A stretch of DNA of 34,267 nucleotides from Nostoc sp. S13. Lineage in GTDB: Bacteria; Cyanobacteriota; Cyanobacteriia; Cyanobacteriales; Nostocaceae. The notes under the pieces are model-generated. The model worked only from the letters and a program-made list of their open reading frames with translations. It ran no database searches and was not told the origin of the DNA. Shown in pieces: positions 31,229 through 34,267 of this stretch. Each line of letters starts with the position of its first letter. Within the stretch, counting starts at the first letter, position 1. The DNA lies in assembly GCF_029379315.1 (NCBI RefSeq), contig NZ_JAQYWQ010000079.1, positions 1-34,267 of the forward strand, written 5' to 3'. Position numbers and translations under genes: made by a program.

Positions 31229-31560
31229 TATCGCTCAACCTCAAAGCTTCATTTTTCCAGTCTGGAACACCAATTGTCGAGCAAAAAGGGCGTTGGCGCA
31301 GCCCGCCGCAGGCATCGCTCCATCTCAAAACCTCACCATTCCACCTTTGAACACGAAGCTTCCACTTTGGAACAAGAATTGTCGAGCAAAAAGGGCGATC
31401 ATTTTACCTGTGAACATGAATTGTCGAGTAAAAAGGGCGATCGTTTCACCTGTGAACATAAATTGTCGAGTAAAAAGGGCGATCGCTTGACCTTTTATCC
31501 TCGAAGTTGCACCTTTTATCCTCGAAGTTGCACCTTTTATCCTCGAAGTTGCGGCTTTAA
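31229..31560. repeat. 42-bp and 21-bp tandem repeat array between TIR genes
   Basis: Three 42-bp units start at 31376, 31418 and 31460 with core AATTGTCGAGTAAAAAGGGC plus GATCG. They pass straight into 21-bp units CGAAGTTGCACCTTTTATCC plus T at 31502, 31523 and 31544. Older partial units at 31262-31290 are interrupted by the dispersed block GGCGCAGCCCGCCGCAGGCA. Open frames across the array on both strands encode only the repeat and are not genes. Confidence 0.88.
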
Positions 31561-31622
31561 TCCTCACGATTCCCTGCTTAATTCACAAACATTTTTCTTC
31601 GTTAAAAGTCGTGTGATTTATC

Positions 31623-31848
31623 TTAAGCAGCAAAGTCATACACTGGCGTTTCAAGAATACGAATAGGCTGCTGTTGGTTGTAAATAATCTGCTGTAACCG
31701 TTCTCCCGTAGACGGAGAGAAAAATTGTTCTCCTGTCTGTGGATTCAACCCGTGCAGGTAGATTTTCAATTAAGTAAAATTTGCCATTCATCTCTAGCGT
31801 GTAAGTTAGTGTTTGTTCTACTAGTGTTTCATTCGAGTTACTGCTCAT
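31623..31848 (-). pseudogene. Frameshifted small antitoxin-like gene (YgiT/MqsA-related, zinc-less type)
   Basis: The ATG at 31848 has GGAG 8 bases upstream. The first 30 codons encode EQTLTYTLEMNGKFYLIENL and PARV, matching a short cyanobacterial family resembling YgiT/MqsA-type antitoxins of DUF4258 toxins but lacking the zinc-binding cysteines. At about 31757 one extra base shifts the frame. In the restored frame it continues NPQTGEQFFSPSTGERLQQI, IYNQQQPIRILETPVYDFAA to the TAA at 31623, the family's normal C-terminus. The shifted product (to 31651) would end SVYGRTVTADYLQ and so on. No toxin gene is adjacent. Likely inactive. Confidence 0.72.
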
Positions 31849-31917
31849 CGTTGCTTCTCCTTCTGTCGAGTTAAAAGGGCGATATTTCTACCTGTTAACC
31901 TCACTAATAGTCTAGTT

Positions 31918-34267
31918 TTACTCATCTAAACGCTGTGCGATCGCATTCAGCAATTCCTCAAAGTCTGATTGGCTGTGAATATCAGGAGTCAGCGTGTTCA
32001 TGTCTTTTAGCAGGTTGGTGAGTTCGGCGATGGTGTTGCGAATCTCAGTGTACTGGTCAATTTCTTCACGAAATCCCTGTAAATTAGCTGCACCAACTTC
32101 TCTGATACCTTTGTCTAATTCTTTAATTTGTTCTTCCCAATGCTTAATATATTTAAGTCTTGTAACAGGCTGATAAATTTGGGCATCTGCTAACACAATG
32201 GGGAAAATACGATTATGAAATTCCCCGTTTTTAGCAATTTGCACTAGCTCAAACATACAATTGTCAGACTTTAAATACTTGTCACTAATAATTGCGATCG
32301 CACATTTCCCGCGTCCAATCCGTTCCATGAAGGCTTTAATCAGTCCTTTGTAGCCCAAATCGCGTTTGTCTCGGATGATTTTAATTCCTTTTGCCTGCAA
32401 ACTCTGATCTAGTTGGTTGACAAATTGCTCACTCTCTCCACGCCAAGCATAGGAGATGAAAATTTCCTTCTCGAACTCGATTACAGATTGACTATTCATT
32501 TTGCTATCTCGTAACCGATGTGTGAATGATTCATCTCGCTTTTGCTCCAGTTCGCTTTGCAACTGTGCAACTTGGGGGTTGATTTCCCTATCTTCTTTAG
32601 CGGGTTGGAACATGACATCATCGATTAATCTGCGGATATCTACCATTTCATAGCTTTTGTCGCACTCAATCTGGTAGCGGCTAGCATCCAAGCGTTTTTT
32701 GAGTGAGTCCAGAGAATAGGAATGAGGTGTCAGCAGGTTTTTGCAAGTCTCACAGTTACAGGGAACTAGGGTTTGATATTGCAAACGTTCGTAAGAATTG
32801 TGGATTTTTTCCAGTTCATGGGTGACAACAGCCATTAGTTCTTTTTTGCGGTTTCCGGCTACACGGATTTTAATTTCGCTTTGATTGTAGTTTTCAATGA
32901 CTTCTGCACGAGTTTGGTCTTTGTTGAGAACAACACCTGTTTTCCAAACAAGTTTTTGCTGTTCAATCCAAGGGTGCGTCTCGACAATAAAACGGGTGAG
33001 GATGCCTTTAGGCATAAAGTCATAGATGTAGCGCAGGATGAGATTGTTGCGATCGCCCCAGGTATAATCAGCTTTTTCAATGGAGAGTAATTGAGGCGCA
33101 ATATAAGTAGCAGGACGACCGGGAATTTCGTAGCAAAGCTTGAACTGCATCATTAATTGCAGGAGTTCATCTCGCATATGTGCATATTCGTCGTCTTGCC
33201 AAATATCTTTGAGGGCGTTTTTGGTAAAACAACCCAACTTTTTCTTAACATTGTCATTGTCCAAAACTTTGTAGACGGCACTAGTTCCCCATTCGGGTTT
33301 GAGGATGACACAGTGTTTAAGTGTAGAATCGTCTTGAAAATGCAGGCAAACGCCGAGGTCATGAAGATAGTTGCTCAAACGCAGCATATCTTTACGGTCT
33401 GTTAATTTATTAAGTCGGCAAATGGTAGAGTATTCTTCAAAGCTAATGTAATTTCGGAAATCGTTCTCTAATGCTGCTTTAACTCTTACCCAGAGTTTTG
33501 GTAGAGGTGTACGAACGTGGTCAAGTCTGCTGATGTAAAGCTGAATCGCGTCCTTAATCTCTGTTAAACCGCGATTAGTTTCTAAATTGGTTGCCAGTGT
33601 TTCCTTCAGGTTGCTAAATTCTCCTCGTAACTGGCGCTCATTAACTGGGCAATCACGGTCTTGTTTTTCGTTTTTGATGATGATAACTGGACTCTTGTCG
33701 CTTAAGAGTTCGACAACCTTAAGCCACCAGTAAAAGTCGGTGTTTTCTTTGCGAGTGTCGGCAACTAAAGCATAGAGCGATCGCTTGCTGAGGAAAAACT
33801 GATGTGTTTCGTGGTAGATTTCTTGACCGCCAAAATCCCAGATGTTGACGCGAAAATTTTTACCATTGGGCTGTGTAAAGTGCCACTGGATCACTTCAAT
33901 GCCTTCGGTTGATTCTTCATCTGGCTGGAGTTGGTAGGTTTCATCTGCAATTTTCTTGGCTAAAGAGGTTTTACCGGCTCCTCCTTCGCCTATAATTAAG
34001 AATTTTGCTTCGTAGAAAGGTTCTGTTTCGGCTGGATTTTGCACCCGAAAATAGAAATCGAGAATTTCATTCACATCACCCGGATCTTTGGATAAATCCT
34101 TCGACCCCAAAATCTCTGGTGGAATCGGAACTGGATTTCTACGAAGATCCAGCTTTTTCAGATTTTGCAGTTGGCCAAATTCCGGTGGCAGACTGCTGAG
34201 TTGATTACTGTAGAGGTGGAGGGATTGCAGGTTGGTGAGTTGGCCAAATTCCGGTGGCAGACTGCTG
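31918..34267 (-). CDS. LRR-Roc-COR-TIR (ROCO family) protein, N-terminus beyond window
   Basis: The frame is open to the right edge, so the gene is partial; a TTG at 34110 is an internal Leu codon, not the start. From the edge: two leucine-rich repeats (LSSLPPEFGQLTNLQSLHLY, then QNLKKLDLRRNPVPIPPEIL), then (numbering from 34110) the Roc GTPase with P-loop GEGGAGKTS (41-49) and switch II WDFGGQE (91-97). The COR dimerisation region spans about 195-435, and a PCNCETCKN segment lies near 450. A coiled stretch (513-535) leads to a C-terminal TIR domain (548-690: KEIFISYAWRGESEQFVNQL, SDKYLKSDNCMFELVQIA, Glu621). ROCO proteins are GTP-regulated switches that dimerise through COR. Here LRR sensing could gate TIR activity. 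It converges on the TIR/TPR operon. Confidence 0.92.
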   Translation of the reverse strand, partial: SSLPPEFGQLTNLQSLHLYSNQLSSLPPEFGQLQNLKKLDLRRNPVPIPPEILGSKDLSKDPGDVNEILDFYFRVQNPAETEPFYEAKFLIIGEGGAGKTSLAKKIADETYQLQPDEESTEGIEVIQWHFTQPNGKNFRVNIWDFGGQEIYHETHQFFLSKRSLYALVADTRKENTDFYWWLKVVELLSDKSPVIIIKNEKQDRDCPVNERQLRGEFSNLKETLATNLETNRGLTEIKDAIQLYISRLDHVRTPLPKLWVRVKAALENDFRNYISFEEYSTICRLNKLTDRKDMLRLSNYLHDLGVCLHFQDDSTLKHCVILKPEWGTSAVYKVLDNDNVKKKLGCFTKNALKDIWQDDEYAHMRDELLQLMMQFKLCYEIPGRPATYIAPQLLSIEKADYTWGDRNNLILRYIYDFMPKGILTRFIVETHPWIEQQKLVWKTGVVLNKDQTRAEVIENYNQSEIKIRVAGNRKKELMAVVTHELEKIHNSYERLQYQTLVPCNCETCKNLLTPHSYSLDSLKKRLDASRYQIECDKSYEMVDIRRLIDDVMFQPAKEDREINPQVAQLQSELEQKRDESFTHRLRDSKMNSQSVIEFEKEIFISYAWRGESEQFVNQLDQSLQAKGIKIIRDKRDLGYKGLIKAFMERIGRGKCAIAIISDKYLKSDNCMFELVQIAKNGEFHNRIFPIVLADAQIYQPVTRLKYIKHWEEQIKELDKGIREVGAANLQGFREEIDQYTEIRNTIAELTNLLKDMNTLTPDIHSQSDFEELLNAIAQRLDE

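Noticed and set aside
31376..31560. Possible CRISPR array
   Set aside because: Units are directly tandem with 42- or 21-bp periods and no unique spacers, and no cas genes are present.
31127..31666. Plus-strand frames across the repeat array between the TIR genes
   Set aside because: Low-complexity translations (SSKKGDRFTCEHE-type repeats) of the 42/21-bp units; no start signal or family.
34110..34112. TTG as start codon of the Roc-COR-TIR gene
   Set aside because: Leucine-rich repeats continue in frame upstream to the window edge, so this TTG is an internal Leu codon.

Overview
The window looks like chromosomal DNA from a filamentous, Nostoc-type (Nostocales) cyanobacterium. The evidence is a high density of the HIP1 octamer GCGATCGC, heptamer short tandem repeats (STRR) between genes, many small palindromic and MITE-like repeats, a cytochrome c6 gene (petJ), and a group-2-type sigma-70 factor. 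There are no rRNA or tRNA genes and no CRISPR array.

Layout. (1) 1-5290: a co-directional set with an atypical short-chain dehydrogenase, a TauD/TfdA dioxygenase, a uridine kinase-like P-loop kinase, a glutathione transferase and an NtaA/SnaA-type flavin monooxygenase; 5474-9933 adds a DMT exporter, a HAD phosphatase, a TauE/SafE permease and an MFS exporter. Together they suggest handling of organosulfur or other small organic compounds, with export. (2) 9934-11151: a decayed zone with MITE-like elements, an NTF2-fold protein, a beta-lactamase-fold remnant and a histidine phosphatase pseudogene. (3) 11190-20620: Nudix, acetyltransferases, hisC, an RluE-type pseudouridine synthase, a ChaC-like cyclotransferase, a methyltransferase overlapping an archaeal-type DUF120 riboflavin kinase, TetR and priA. 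(4) 21422-25342: sigma factor, acetyltransferase, petJ and a secreted TPR protein. (5) 26000-34267: an arginase-family gene with a decayed copy of its own 3' end, a nonsense-mutated Uma2 gene, and an island of three TIR proteins among 42/21-bp repeat arrays and a frameshifted antitoxin-like gene.

The TIR island is the most interesting part. A TIR-coiled-coil gene lies 38 bp upstream of a gene encoding a TIR - DnaJ C-terminal substrate-binding domain - helical module - about 10 TPR fusion. An LRR-Roc-COR-TIR (ROCO) gene converges on them and runs off the right edge. All three TIR domains keep the glutamate typical of NAD-cleaving TIRs. I infer, but cannot prove, a defence or programmed-death module in which a chaperone-type domain acts as sensor.

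The other theme is mobile and repetitive DNA. Three non-autonomous elements have perfect 10-bp target duplications or a clear family member that does (6633-6840, 6869-7033, 25652-25786). STRR arrays form the start-codon region of the rluE-like gene and an insertion inside priA. A MITE-like element supplies the GTG start of the first TIR gene.
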